From Lachnospiraceae bacterium (GTDB lineage Bacteria > Bacillota > Clostridia > Lachnospirales > Lachnospiraceae), in NCBI GenBank assembly GCA_015057435.1, contig SVEJ01000015.1, forward strand, positions 1 through 58,851: a stretch of 58,851 nt of DNA. Reading direction: 5' to 3'. The notes beneath the pieces are model-generated. The model saw only the letters and a program-made list of their open reading frames with translations, did no database searches and was not told where the DNA came from. Position numbers and translations under genes: made by a program. Positions within the stretch are counted from its first letter, which is position 1; each line of letters opens with the position of its first letter. This document shows positions 25,911 to 33,626 of this stretch, piece by piece.

Positions 25911-27983
25911 ATGAAAGAGAAGAATAAGTATTTAAAACCTGAATATCTGGAAAATCGAGAACTTTCATGGCTGCAATTCAATAAACGAATTCTTGCAGAA
26001 GCCAAGGATAAAGGAATATTGTTGTTCGAGCGTATGAAGTTTCTTAGTATCAGTGCATCTAACTTAGATGAGTTTTTTATGATTCGTATCGCTTCCCTAA
26101 TGGATATGGTTCATGCCGGCTATACCAAAAAGGATATTGCAGGGATGACAGCAAGACAGCAGTTAGATGCTATCTTGCCGGAAACAAAAGAATTCATGAC
26201 GGAACAGTATACAACATTTAATCGTTCCTTATTACCGCAGTTAGAAAAGGTTGGTTTGAAGATCATTCGCCATCACGAAGATTTGACAGAAGAACAGGGT
26301 GCATTTGTAGATGAATATTTTAAAAGAAATGTTTATCCGGTGTTGACACCGATGGCAGTGGACCAATCAAGACCATTTCCGCTTATTCAGAACAAAACAT
26401 TGAATATCGGAGCTTTGATTAAGGATAAGAAAAACAAGGATGTAATCGATATTGCGACAGTGCAGGTACCAAGTGTTCTTTCGAGAATTGTAGAGATTCC
26501 GTCTGAAAAAGAAGATGAAACAACGATTATTTTGTTGGAGGAAGTAATTGAACGTAACTTAGATAAACTGTTTTTGAATTATACAATTCTTAGTGCGCAT
26601 CCATATCGTATTATGAGAAATGCAGATTTAACAATCGATGAAGATGAGGCAGCGGATTTGTTGAAAGAGATTGAAAAGCAGATTAAGAAACGTCAGTGGG
26701 GAGAAGTTATTCGTCTTGAAGTTGCTGATACGATGGATAAACGTCTTCTAAAGAAGCTGATGGAGCAGTTGCATGTGGATAGCGATCATTTATACAAGAT
26801 AAAAGGTCCGTTAGATTTGACATTTTTGATGAAAGCATATGGTTTAGAGGGATTTGAAGAATACAGATTGCCAAAATTCACGCCACAACCAGTGCCGGGG
26901 ATGGAAAGAGAACGTGATATTTTTGAACAGATTAGAGAAAGAGATATTCTGTTACACCATCCGTATTATGAATTTACGCCTGTGATAGATTTTATTTCAC
27001 AAGCGGCAAATGATCCGAATGTATTGGCGATTAAGCAGACCTTGTATCGTGTAAGTGGTAATTCTCCAATCGTTGCGTCGCTTGCAAGAGCAGCTGAGAA
27101 CGGAAAACAGGTTACTGTACTTGTAGAATTAAAAGCAAGATTTGATGAAGAGAATAATATTGTATGGGCGAAAAAATTAGAGAAGGCAGGATGTCATGTA
27201 ATCTATGGTTTGGTTGGATTGAAAACGCATTCTAAGATTGCGCTTGTAGTTCGTAGGGAAGAAGATGGTATTCGAAGATATGTACATCTTGGAACCGGTA
27301 ATTACAATGATGTAACAGCTAGATTATATACCGATATGGGTCTGTTAACTTGTAACGATGCAATTGGTGAAGATGCTACGGCAGTCTTTAATATGTTGTC
27401 CGGTTATTCTGAGCCTCCGGCATGGAACAAATTGATGGTTGCCCCAATCTGGCTAAAGGACCGTTTTATCAAATTGATTGAAAGAGAAGCAGATAACGCA
27501 AGCAAAGGAAAACCGGCAAGGATTATTGCAAAGATGAATGCTATCTGTGATCCAATGATTATTGAAGCGCTTTATAAGGCGAGTGCAGCCGGTGTTCAGA
27601 TTGATTTGATTGTCAGAGGTATCTGTTGCCTGAAGGTTGGTATTCCGGGCGTTTCTGAGAATATCCGTGTCCGGTCAATTGTAGGTAACTTTTTGGAACA
27701 TTCAAGAATCTTTTATTTTTACAATGATGGTTTTGAGGATGTATATATGGGAAGTGCTGACTGGATGCCGCGTAACCTCGATAAACGTGTGGAGGTAACG
27801 TTCCCTGTGGAAGATGAGACATTGAAACAGGAAGTTATTTCGATTTTGCAATTACAGTTGAATGATACGTTAAAGGCACATATTCTGCAGCCAAACAGCA
27901 GAACCTATGCAAAACAGGATCTGCGGGGACTTGAACGGATTGGTGCACAGGATGAATTGTGTAAGCAAGCTTTAGGAAAATAA
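25911..27983 (+). CDS. ppk1: Polyphosphate kinase 1
   Basis: Reversibly transfers the ATP gamma-phosphate to polyphosphate. 690 residues, normal length. The N-terminal domain begins NRELSWLQFNKRILAEA and includes FLSISASNLDEFFMIRIASL. The two C-terminal PLD-like domains contain LKTHSKIALVVRREEDG and RYVHLGTGNYND (autophosphorylated His region), GICCLKVGIPGVSENI, and HSRIFYFYNDG with GSADWMPRNLDKRVE. It is translationally close to ppx. Transcription ends before the infC leader promoter; no clear hairpin terminator is seen in the 20 bp between. Confidence 0.97.
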   Translation: MKEKNKYLKPEYLENRELSWLQFNKRILAEAKDKGILLFERMKFLSISASNLDEFFMIRIASLMDMVHAGYTKKDIAGMTARQQLDAILPETKEFMTEQYTTFNRSLLPQLEKVGLKIIRHHEDLTEEQGAFVDEYFKRNVYPVLTPMAVDQSRPFPLIQNKTLNIGALIKDKKNKDVIDIATVQVPSVLSRIVEIPSEKEDETTIILLEEVIERNLDKLFLNYTILSAHPYRIMRNADLTIDEDEAADLLKEIEKQIKKRQWGEVIRLEVADTMDKRLLKKLMEQLHVDSDHLYKIKGPLDLTFLMKAYGLEGFEEYRLPKFTPQPVPGMERERDIFEQIRERDILLHHPYYEFTPVIDFISQAANDPNVLAIKQTLYRVSGNSPIVASLARAAENGKQVTVLVELKARFDEENNIVWAKKLEKAGCHVIYGLVGLKTHSKIALVVRREEDGIRRYVHLGTGNYNDVTARLYTDMGLLTCNDAIGEDATAVFNMLSGYSEPPAWNKLMVAPIWLKDRFIKLIEREADNASKGKPARIIAKMNAICDPMIIEALYKASAAGVQIDLIVRGICCLKVGIPGVSENIRVRSIVGNFLEHSRIFYFYNDGFEDVYMGSADWMPRNLDKRVEVTFPVEDETLKQEVISILQLQLNDTLKAHILQPNSRTYAKQDLRGLERIGAQDELCKQALGK

Positions 27984-28006
27984 ATGAAAAAAATGTAATA
28001 AATAGC

Positions 28007-28035
28007 TTGACTTTGCAATATACATATGTTAATCT
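28007..28035 (+). promoter_or_regulatory. Promoter of the infC-rpmI-rplT operon
   Basis: TTGACT (28007-28012) and TAATCT (28030-28035) are spaced 17 bp. Transcription from here includes the whole L20-type leader. Confidence 0.5.
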
Positions 28036-28172
28036 ATTCAAGTCGTGTGACAAATAACAACAAAGTAGAGTATCCACTCTCACCTTAGCGCAAGAGGCGA
28101 CTCGGGTTGAATATTAGATGATTTTAGTATGATTTCTAATAGAAGTGGGTAGTTTACTGTCCACTTCTTTTT
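28036..28172 (+). promoter_or_regulatory. L20-type autoregulatory leader with terminator
   Basis: The leader ahead of infC contains GTAGAGTATCCACTC, CACCTTAGCGCAAGAGGCGA and CGGGTTGAAT, which resemble the L20-binding pseudoknot region of Firmicutes infC leaders. A terminator hairpin follows: AGAAGTGG (28141-28148) with CCACTTCT (28161-28168) and a T-run. In Bacillus, free L20 binds such leaders and favours termination; the same mechanism is inferred here. Confidence 0.75.
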
Positions 28173-28198
28173 ATATGTATTATAGGAGGTACAAAGCC

Positions 28199-28705
28199 AT
28201 TAGCGAGTTAATGATTAATGAGCAGATTCGAGATAAGGAAATCAGATTGATAGGTTCTGATGGAGAGCAGTTGGGAATTATGTCAGCAAAAGATGCTATG
28301 AAGTTAGCAAAGGAAGCTGAACTTGATTTGGTTAAGATTGCTCCGACAGCAAAGCCACCGGTATGTAAGATTATTGACTATGGAAAATACCGTTACGAGC
28401 TTGCAAGAAAAGAGAAGGAAGCGAAGAAGAAGCAAAAAACGATTGATGTCAAGGAAGTGAGATTATCACCGAACATTGATACGAATGATTTGAATACGAA
28501 GGTTAATCAGGCAAGAAAGTTTTTAGCAAAAGGTGACAAGGTAAAAGTTACATTAAGATTCCGTGGTAGAGAACTTGCACATGTGAATTCAAGCAAAGGT
28601 ATCTTAGATGATTTTGCAAAACAGCTTGAGGATGTAGCAGTTGTAGATAAGCCTGCGAAGTTCGAAGGTAAGAGCATGATTATGTTCTTGTCAGAAAAAA
28701 AATAA
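28199..28705 (+). CDS. infC: Translation initiation factor IF-3, apparent AUU start
   Basis: Binds the 30S subunit and checks start-codon and initiator-tRNA pairing. 168 residues if started at the ATT codon at 28199: (M)SELMINEQIRDKEIRLIG. AGGAGGT (28184-28190) lies 8 nt upstream of this ATT, while the next ATG (28211) is 20 nt away and the GTG at 28145 lies in the terminator. A non-canonical AUU start is classic for infC and permits IF-3 autoregulation. Conserved parts include LVKIAPTAKPPVCKIIDYGK, VRLSPNIDTNDLNTKV and KVTLRFRGRELAH. Confidence 0.93.
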   Translation: MSELMINEQIRDKEIRLIGSDGEQLGIMSAKDAMKLAKEAELDLVKIAPTAKPPVCKIIDYGKYRYELARKEKEAKKKQKTIDVKEVRLSPNIDTNDLNTKVNQARKFLAKGDKVKVTLRFRGRELAHVNSSKGILDDFAKQLEDVAVVDKPAKFEGKSMIMFLSEKK

Positions 28706-28772
28706 TACGTTATATGCTGGAACGAGGTTCCGATTATATAAGAGATAACAGACATTTAAGGAGGAAATAACA

Positions 28773-28970
28773 ATGCCAAAATTAAAAACAAACAGAGCAG
28801 CAGCTAAGCGTTTTAAGAAAACAGGAACTGGTAAATTAAAAAGAAACAAAGCTTACAAGCGTCATATCTTAACCAAGAAGACTACTAAGAAGAAGAGAGA
28901 TCTTAGAAAAGCAACTATGATGGACAAGTCAAACGAGAAGGTAATGAAGAAGATTTTACCTTATCTATAA
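28773..28970 (+). CDS. rpmI: 50S ribosomal protein L35
   Basis: A 65-residue basic ribosomal protein of normal size: [47 protein letters not shown] precedes the ATG. Second gene of the infC operon. Confidence 0.97.
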   Translation: MPKLKTNRAAAKRFKKTGTGKLKRNKAYKRHILTKKTTKKKRDLRKATMMDKSNEKVMKKILPYL

Positions 28971-28997
28971 GATAGATTGAATTAGGAGGAATTTGAA

Positions 28998-29354
28998 ATG
29001 GCAAGAGTTAAAGGCGGCGTAGGCGCAAAGAAGAGACATAACAGAGTTTTGAAACTCGCAAAAGGTTATAGAGGAGCAAGATCTAAGCAGTATAGAATTG
29101 CAAAGCAGTCAGTTATGAGAGCACTTACTTCTTCATATGCTGGTAGAAAGCAGAAGAAGAGACAGTTCAGACGTCTTTGGATCGCTCGTATCAATGCAGC
29201 AGCTAGAATGAATGGTTTATCATACAGCAAGTTTATGTATGGATTAAAGTTAGCTGGTGTTGACATGAACAGAAAGATGTTAGCAGAGTTAGCTGTATCT
29301 GATGCAGAAGGTTTTGCAAAATTAGCTGAGGTTGCTAAGAGCAAGTTAGCTTAA
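28998..29354 (+). CDS. rplT: 50S ribosomal protein L20
   Basis: A 118-residue 23S rRNA-binding assembly protein and probable repressor of this operon through the leader. Conserved motifs are [40 protein letters not shown] and [27 protein letters not shown] is 8 nt before the ATG. Last gene of the operon, 27 bp after rpmI. Confidence 0.97.
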   Translation: MARVKGGVGAKKRHNRVLKLAKGYRGARSKQYRIAKQSVMRALTSSYAGRKQKKRQFRRLWIARINAAARMNGLSYSKFMYGLKLAGVDMNRKMLAELAVSDAEGFAKLAEVAKSKLA

Positions 29355-29407
29355 TTATATGTATATTACGGGTGTACCGTTTATATAGGGTTGAGGGAGA
29401 ATAGGAA

Positions 29408-29426
29408 CAGGTGTCATAGACACCTG
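29408..29426 (+). other. Hairpin downstream of rplT
   Basis: CAGGTGTC pairs perfectly with GACACCTG around ATA, and outer TTGAG/CTCAA (near 29390 and 29436) can extend it. There is no T-tract, so processing or an RNA structure is as likely as termination. The remaining sequence from 29355 to 29462 holds no gene. Confidence 0.4.
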
Positions 29427-29462
29427 TATCCGCACTCTCAAGATCTAAAATAAAATTTACTA

Positions 29463-29491
29463 TTGATTTTTTTGTGAAAACGTAGTAATCT
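29463..29491 (+). promoter_or_regulatory. tRNA-Leu(AAG) promoter
   Basis: TTGATT (29463-29468) and TAATCT (29486-29491) are spaced 17 bp, about 42 bp before the tRNA. Confidence 0.45.
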
Positions 29492-29533
29492 ATACAAGGT
29501 TCTTCTTTTGAAGAACATATAATAAGAGAATAT

Positions 29534-29617
29534 GCGGAAGTGCTGGAACTGGCAGACAGGCTAGACTAAGGATCTAGTGATAGTAATATCGTGTGGGTTC
29601 AAGTCCCATCTTCCGCA
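29534..29617 (+). tRNA. tRNA-Leu(AAG)
   Basis: An 84-nt class II tRNA. The acceptor GCGGAAG pairs with CTTCCGC. The anticodon stem CTAGA/TCTAG holds the loop CTAAGGA with anticodon AAG, a long variable arm follows, and the T-loop is GGGTTCAAGTCCC. CCA is not encoded. A terminator starts 3 nt later. Confidence 0.93.
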
Positions 29618-29619
29618 GG

Positions 29620-29661
29620 TAGCACAAAAAGGTAGGTTAATGACCTACCTTTTTTGTGCTA
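29620..29661 (+). terminator. Intrinsic terminator of tRNA-Leu
   Basis: TAGCACAAAAAGGTAGGT pairs with ACCTACCTTTTTTGTGCTA around TAATG, giving an 18-bp stem with an internal T-run. Confidence 0.9.
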
Positions 29662-29663
29662 TC

Positions 29664-29705
29664 TGCGGAAGTATCTTGACCCCATGGGTTCAAATCCAAA
29701 ACGAT
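29664..29705 (+). pseudogene. Possible tRNA-Leu remnant
   Basis: Just after the terminator, CTGCGGAAGT repeats the acceptor 5' strand of tRNA-Leu(AAG), and 20 nt later TGGGTTCAAATCC looks like a T-arm. The D and anticodon regions are missing and no matching 3' acceptor strand is present. It looks like a deleted tRNA-Leu copy or an integration scar. From 29706 to 29754 nothing else is seen. Confidence 0.4.
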
Positions 29706-29754
29706 AGGTGTAACGTTATAATTATTTTATTGAAAAGGTTGGAGAGAAAGTACT

Positions 29755-30360
29755 ATGTTACAAGATAGAATAAAAAATATTGTCTTTGATGTTGGAATGG
29801 TTTTGATTGATTTTTGCTGGGTGCAGCATTGCAAGAATCTTGGTTTCGATGAAAATGTAATACAGGCATTTGATCAATATATGATTTCTTCTAGGTGTTG
29901 GTCGTTGTTAGATGAGGGACTTATTACGCAAGAGGATGCAATTAAGGAATTTATTGCATCTATGCCACAATATGAGAAAGAAATACGATTGTTTTGGAGT
30001 CAACCGGAAGGGTTTGTGAAAGAGTATGATTATGCCACACCAATGATAAAAAAGCTACAAGATAAGGGTTATAAGGTGTTTTTACTATCGAATTATCCAC
30101 TTACTATGTATGAGTTACATTGGCCGACATTTGATTTTTATAACGAAGTAGATGGATATATCGTGTCAGCAAAAGAGCGGATGAAGAAACCGGATGAGAG
30201 AATATATAGATTACTTTGCGAACGGTATGAATTAACAGCAGAATCATGCTTATTTGTTGATGACAGACAGGAAAACATTGATGCAGCATGTTCGGTTGGC
30301 ATGGATGCAATTTTGTTTGAAGATTATGAGAGATTAACGAAGTATCTTGATATTGCATAG
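29755..30360 (+). CDS. HAD-superfamily hydrolase
   Basis: A 201-residue predicted phosphatase of HAD subfamily IA. Motif I is IVFDVGMVLID (nucleophile Asp; the usual second Asp is replaced, as in glucose-1-phosphatase/YihX-like and dehalogenase-like members), motif II FLLSNYP, motif III Lys in RMKKPDERIY, and motif IV LFVDDRQENIDAA. The helical cap lies between motifs I and II. Substrate unknown; a sugar phosphate is a plausible guess. GGAGAG precedes the ATG. A bidirectional terminator follows. Confidence 0.85.
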   Translation: MLQDRIKNIVFDVGMVLIDFCWVQHCKNLGFDENVIQAFDQYMISSRCWSLLDEGLITQEDAIKEFIASMPQYEKEIRLFWSQPEGFVKEYDYATPMIKKLQDKGYKVFLLSNYPLTMYELHWPTFDFYNEVDGYIVSAKERMKKPDERIYRLLCERYELTAESCLFVDDRQENIDAACSVGMDAILFEDYERLTKYLDIA

Positions 30361-30377
30361 GTAAATATAAGATAAAA

Positions 30378-30433
30378 AATCCCCTTATACGGACAAGGTT
30401 CATATGATATGACCTGATTTATGTAAGGGGATT
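30378..30433. terminator. Bidirectional terminator
   Basis: AATCCCCTTA (30378-30387) pairs with TAAGGGGATT (30424-30433), and the loop contains a second small hairpin (AGGT...ACCT). A-runs on the left and T-runs on the right serve the convergent HAD and amidase genes. Confidence 0.75.
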
Positions 30434-30518
30434 CTTTGTAATAGTATTCAGTTGTTAATATTGTATTATAATTTTACATTATGTAAACTAAATGTGATTT
30501 ATGTAAACCAATCTATTC

Positions 30519-31514
30519 TTAATAGCCAAAATAAGCATCAATGCCGTTTACCATACCTTTTACCATTTTTTTCTGGAATGCAGCATTATTTAACTTGCGG
30601 TCTTCTGTTGGATTACTCATAAATCCGCATTCGATTAATACAGTTGGCATTTTGCTCCAATTGGTTCCGGTTAAGTCATTGCGCACAACAATTCCGCGCT
30701 TGTAAATTCCGGTAGCATCACAATATTCATCGATTAGTTTGGTTGCCAGTTTCTTGCTTTTCTTTGCGTATTTTCTTGCATAATAAGGATTAGAAGATGA
30801 AGCATACAATACACTGGCGCCTCTTGCTGACGAACTGCTGAAGCTGTCTGCGTGAATGCGGATGCAGATGTTTGCTTTTGCTTTGTTGCCTTTTTTGGCG
30901 CGTGCAACATTTCCCATTTTTACATTGTGTTTGGTTCGACTTAGTACTACTTCATACCCTTTCTTTTCTAATGCTGTCTTAAGCTTCTTTGAAATGGTTA
31001 AAGTGAATTTGTATTCCGGTATACCGGTTGCAACACCGGTTGCACCGCCGGTCATTTTCTCTTTTCGGGTAGAACTTCCCGGACCGATTGGTTCGGTACT
31101 AAGGTCAGCATACTGTTGATGACCGGGATCAATGTATATTATTTTTTTGCCTTTGATTTTAACTTTGCATTGGATCGTCTGGTCGTTATAAGTAGCACTG
31201 ACTGTAACTGTACCTGCACGTTTGCCCCTTAATACGCCGTTGGTTGTAATTGATGCGTATTTCTTGTTAGATACCTTATATGTGACCTGTCCTTGTTCAG
31301 GTGCATTTGTTTTGAAGGTGCATTTTTTGTTTACTTTAAGACTTTCTTTCTTTTTTATAAATGAAAACTCCCAATCGGTTTCGTTAGAAGTAGTTGCGTC
31401 GCTTTCTGCTTCGTTTGTGGTATCTTGTTGTGTTGCAAGAGCACATAAGCGACATGAGAAGGTTAAGCAAATAAAAGTTAAGAATAATATGCATAATTGA
31501 TATGTCTTTTTCAT
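30519..31514 (-). CDS. Secreted N-acetylmuramoyl-L-alanine amidase with Ig-like domain
   Basis: Cleaves the bond between MurNAc and L-alanine in peptidoglycan. 331 residues: a signal peptide (1-28, LCILFLTFICLTFSCRLCALA), a Thr/Ser/Glu-rich spacer, a Big_2-like Ig domain (about 50-120, YKVSNKKYASITTNGVLRGK, AGTVTVSATYNDQ), and an Amidase_3 domain (about 125-331) with zinc ligands in IYIDPGHQQY, a Glu in the PEYKFTL region and H in IRIHADSF, and the catalytic Glu in VLIECGFMSN. AAAGGGGG precedes the start on the minus strand. Probably exported for cell-wall remodelling or spore cortex lysis. Confidence 0.93.
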   Translation of the reverse strand: MKKTYQLCILFLTFICLTFSCRLCALATQQDTTNEAESDATTSNETDWEFSFIKKKESLKVNKKCTFKTNAPEQGQVTYKVSNKKYASITTNGVLRGKRAGTVTVSATYNDQTIQCKVKIKGKKIIYIDPGHQQYADLSTEPIGPGSSTRKEKMTGGATGVATGIPEYKFTLTISKKLKTALEKKGYEVVLSRTKHNVKMGNVARAKKGNKAKANICIRIHADSFSSSSARGASVLYASSSNPYYARKYAKKSKKLATKLIDEYCDATGIYKRGIVVRNDLTGTNWSKMPTVLIECGFMSNPTEDRKLNNAAFQKKMVKGMVNGIDAYFGY

Positions 31515-31543
31515 GGTATCCCCCTTTATCGTTCTTTTTCTTT

Positions 31544-31571
31544 ATTGTAGCATAGAATAATTCCTTTTCAA
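31544..31571 (-). promoter_or_regulatory. Amidase promoter
   Basis: On the minus strand TTGAAA (31571-31566) and TACAAT (31549-31544) are spaced 16 bp, 30 bp upstream of the amidase start. Confidence 0.55.
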
Positions 31572-31611
31572 GGTAGTATTTTTGGTGTATGATGGACGAA
31601 GAGGTGATATC

Positions 31612-32001
31612 GTGTTTTGGAAGCAGAAGAATAGTCAATCTAAGAGACAGCAAAAAGAAAAACGTAAGCAAGTATATGAACGTGTTTTGCAATTGCATAA
31701 ACATGCAGCGTTTTTGTTTTATGTAGATGATGTGATTTTGGAATTGTATCATGGTCAAGAATGTGTGAAATTGGTAGGAACTGTAGCAATCGGTAACGCA
31801 ACTTTGGATCAATCGTATGAATTATATAGTTGTACTGGGATAAAAAAGGCTGACATTGAAGTTGAGGAATTCTATGTTGGTGCGGATGCAGTCAAGATAC
31901 TTATGGCAGGGGATAAAACGGTTGCGATTTATCCGAGGCAAAGCGAAGTATCATATAAAGCAGGAGATGTATTATGTAAACTGCATGTTTGTGGAGAATA
32001 G
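31612..32001 (+). CDS. Hypothetical protein, possible small beta-barrel
   Basis: A 129-residue soluble protein started at GTG 31612, with GAGGTG 5 nt upstream; a TTG at 31582 would extend it by 10 residues without a site. The N-terminus is very basic (KQKNSQSKRQQKEKRKQ). The C-terminal half (VGTVAIGNATLDQSYELYSC, IKKADIEVEEF, MAGDKTVAIYPRQ, YKAGDVLCKL) has the rhythm of the domain-2 barrel of translation factors, but this resemblance is weak and by eye. It is divergent from the amidase and 51 bp before ung. Confidence 0.6.
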   Translation: MFWKQKNSQSKRQQKEKRKQVYERVLQLHKHAAFLFYVDDVILELYHGQECVKLVGTVAIGNATLDQSYELYSCTGIKKADIEVEEFYVGADAVKILMAGDKTVAIYPRQSEVSYKAGDVLCKLHVCGE

Positions 32002-32052
32002 AATTAATTTTAATAATGAGCAGATAGAATTATGTAAACAAAGGAGAAGAAA

Positions 32053-32730
32053 ATGCCACCAATTACAAATGATTGGGCACAGTACTTACAGCCCGAATAT
32101 AAAAAAGAATATTATAAAAATTTATATAAAAAGGTAAATGAAGAATATGGAAGTGGAGCAACGATTTTTCCGCCGTCTGATGATATATTCAATGCATTTC
32201 ATCTGACACCGCTTCAAGAGGTAAAGTGTGTGATTATTGGTCAGGACCCATATCACAATGTCAATCAGGCACATGGCCTTTGCTTTAGTGTAAGACCGGA
32301 GGTTGAGATTCCACCATCCTTGGTTAACATTTATAAAGAGTTACAGACAGACTTAGGGTGCGAGATACCGAATAATGGATATCTGGTAAAATGGGCGAAG
32401 CAAGGTGTTTTGTTACTTAACAGTGTGTTGACTGTGCGTGCACATCAGGCAAATTCTCATCAGGGGATTGGATGGGAGCAGTTTACAGATGCAGTGATGG
32501 ATATTTTGAATGAACAGAATCGACCAATCGTGTTTTTGCTTTGGGGAAAACCTGCGCAGAACAAAGCAGCTCGCCTTAATAATCCGAATCATCTGATTTT
32601 GAAGGCACCGCATCCAAGTCCGTTGTCAGCATATAGAGGATTCTTTGGATGCAAACATTTTAGTCAAGCCAATACTTTTTTGGAGGAGCATGGATTATCG
32701 CCGATTGATTGGCAGATTGAAAATGTCTGA
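32053..32730 (+). CDS. ung: Uracil-DNA glycosylase, family 1
   Basis: Removes uracil from DNA to start base-excision repair. 225 residues, normal length. Motif GQDPYHNVNQAHGLCFSV holds the water-activating Asp; further motifs are LLLNSVLTVR (uracil pocket), FLLWGKPAQNKA and the DNA-intercalating HPSPLSAYRGFFGCKHFS. AAAGGAGAAG precedes the ATG. Confidence 0.97.
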   Translation: MPPITNDWAQYLQPEYKKEYYKNLYKKVNEEYGSGATIFPPSDDIFNAFHLTPLQEVKCVIIGQDPYHNVNQAHGLCFSVRPEVEIPPSLVNIYKELQTDLGCEIPNNGYLVKWAKQGVLLLNSVLTVRAHQANSHQGIGWEQFTDAVMDILNEQNRPIVFLLWGKPAQNKAARLNNPNHLILKAPHPSPLSAYRGFFGCKHFSQANTFLEEHGLSPIDWQIENV

Positions 32731-32757
32731 TATGAATTATACACAGGAGGAACCAAC

Positions 32758-33345
32758 ATGAGTTGGGAGATTACATTTTTTACAACAAGTATTCTGTTAG
32801 GAGTTGGACTTGCGATGGATGCATTTTCTGTATCCTTGGCAAATGGGTTAAATGAACCAAAGATGCGGACGAATCGTATACTTACAATTGCCGGCATGTT
32901 TGCTTTTTTTCAGGCATTGATGCCCCTCATTGGATGGTTTTGCGTGCACAATCTTGCAAAGGCATTCACGGTTTTTCAAGGAATGATTCCGTGGATTGCA
33001 TTGGCACTTCTTTCTGTGATAGGTGGTAAGATGCTTTATGAGGGATTGCATCCGGAAGAAGAGCAAGTAGAGGAACAACATACACTTACTTTCAAGATGT
33101 TAGTGTTACAGGGAATTGCAACATCGATTGATGCATTATCGGTTGGTTTTACGATTTCTGAATATGATTGGTTGCATGCAACCGTGTGTGCATTGCTCAT
33201 TGCAGCAGTGACCTTTGTGATTTGTATTGCAGGTGTTATAATCGGCAAAAAGTTTGGTACGAAACTTGCGAATAAAGCATCTATCTTAGGTGGTGTAATC
33301 TTGATTGCAATCGGGATTGAGATATTTGTGACAGGTGTTTTTTGA
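32758..33345 (+). CDS. mntP: Manganese efflux pump MntP
   Basis: A 195-residue six-helix membrane exporter of Mn2+. It is an internal duplication with paired acidic motifs: GLAMDAFSVSLANGL in the first half and ATSIDALSVGFTISEYDW in the second. The central cytoplasmic loop is rich in Glu (LHPEEEQVEEQHT). AGGAGGAA precedes the ATG 27 bp after ung. The Mn riboswitch typical of this gene is not in front of it but just downstream (33409). Confidence 0.93.
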   Translation: MSWEITFFTTSILLGVGLAMDAFSVSLANGLNEPKMRTNRILTIAGMFAFFQALMPLIGWFCVHNLAKAFTVFQGMIPWIALALLSVIGGKMLYEGLHPEEEQVEEQHTLTFKMLVLQGIATSIDALSVGFTISEYDWLHATVCALLIAAVTFVICIAGVIIGKKFGTKLANKASILGGVILIAIGIEIFVTGVF

Positions 33346-33374
33346 AAAACATTTAAAAAGTTGTTAAATTGTTC

Positions 33375-33404
33375 TTGACAAATGATGGAAGATATTGTTA
33401 TTAT
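33375..33404 (+). promoter_or_regulatory. Promoter of the Mn-riboswitch transcript
   Basis: TTGACA (33375-33380) and TATTAT (33399-33404) with 18-bp spacing; the start would fall at the riboswitch 5' end. Confidence 0.6.
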
Positions 33405-33408
33405 AAGT

Positions 33409-33497
33409 TCAACAAAATCCTGTGAGGGAGTAGCAGGCGTTCTAAGAACGTGACAAGTCAACATCCTGGTCTTTGGCCTGGCTTGTATTAAATTGCG
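33409..33497 (+). ncRNA. yybP-ykoY manganese riboswitch aptamer
   Basis: The conserved core is plainly visible: GAGGGAGTAGCAGGC (first Mn-binding loop), a short hairpin GTTCTAAGAAC, ACAAGTCAACATCC, and CTTTGGCCTGGCTTG (second loop side). In this class Mn2+ holds the two internal loops together and prevents the following terminator from forming. The arrangement here is on the plus strand downstream of mntP and upstream of an ABC transporter. Confidence 0.92.
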
Positions 33498-33538
33498 AGA
33501 CTCATGTGTATCGTTAGTGTTATACATGGAGTCTTTTT
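33498..33538 (+). terminator. Riboswitch expression-platform terminator
   Basis: AGACTCATGTGTA (33498-33510) pairs with TATACATGGAGTCT (33521-33534) and is followed by five T. Confidence 0.85.
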
Positions 33539-33554
33539 ATATTGATGTAAGAAT

Positions 33555-33596
33555 GAATCCTAAGTATGACAAAGCGATTATACTTAGGATTCTTTT
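33555..33596 (+). terminator. Second terminator before the ABC genes
   Basis: GAATCCTAAGTAT (33555-33567) pairs perfectly with ATACTTAGGATTC (33580-33592), then TTTTAATTT. Only 30 bp separate it from the next ATG, so no separate promoter fits between. Confidence 0.85.
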
Positions 33597-33626
33597 AATT
33601 TACTCAAACCACAGGAGGAGAAAAAT

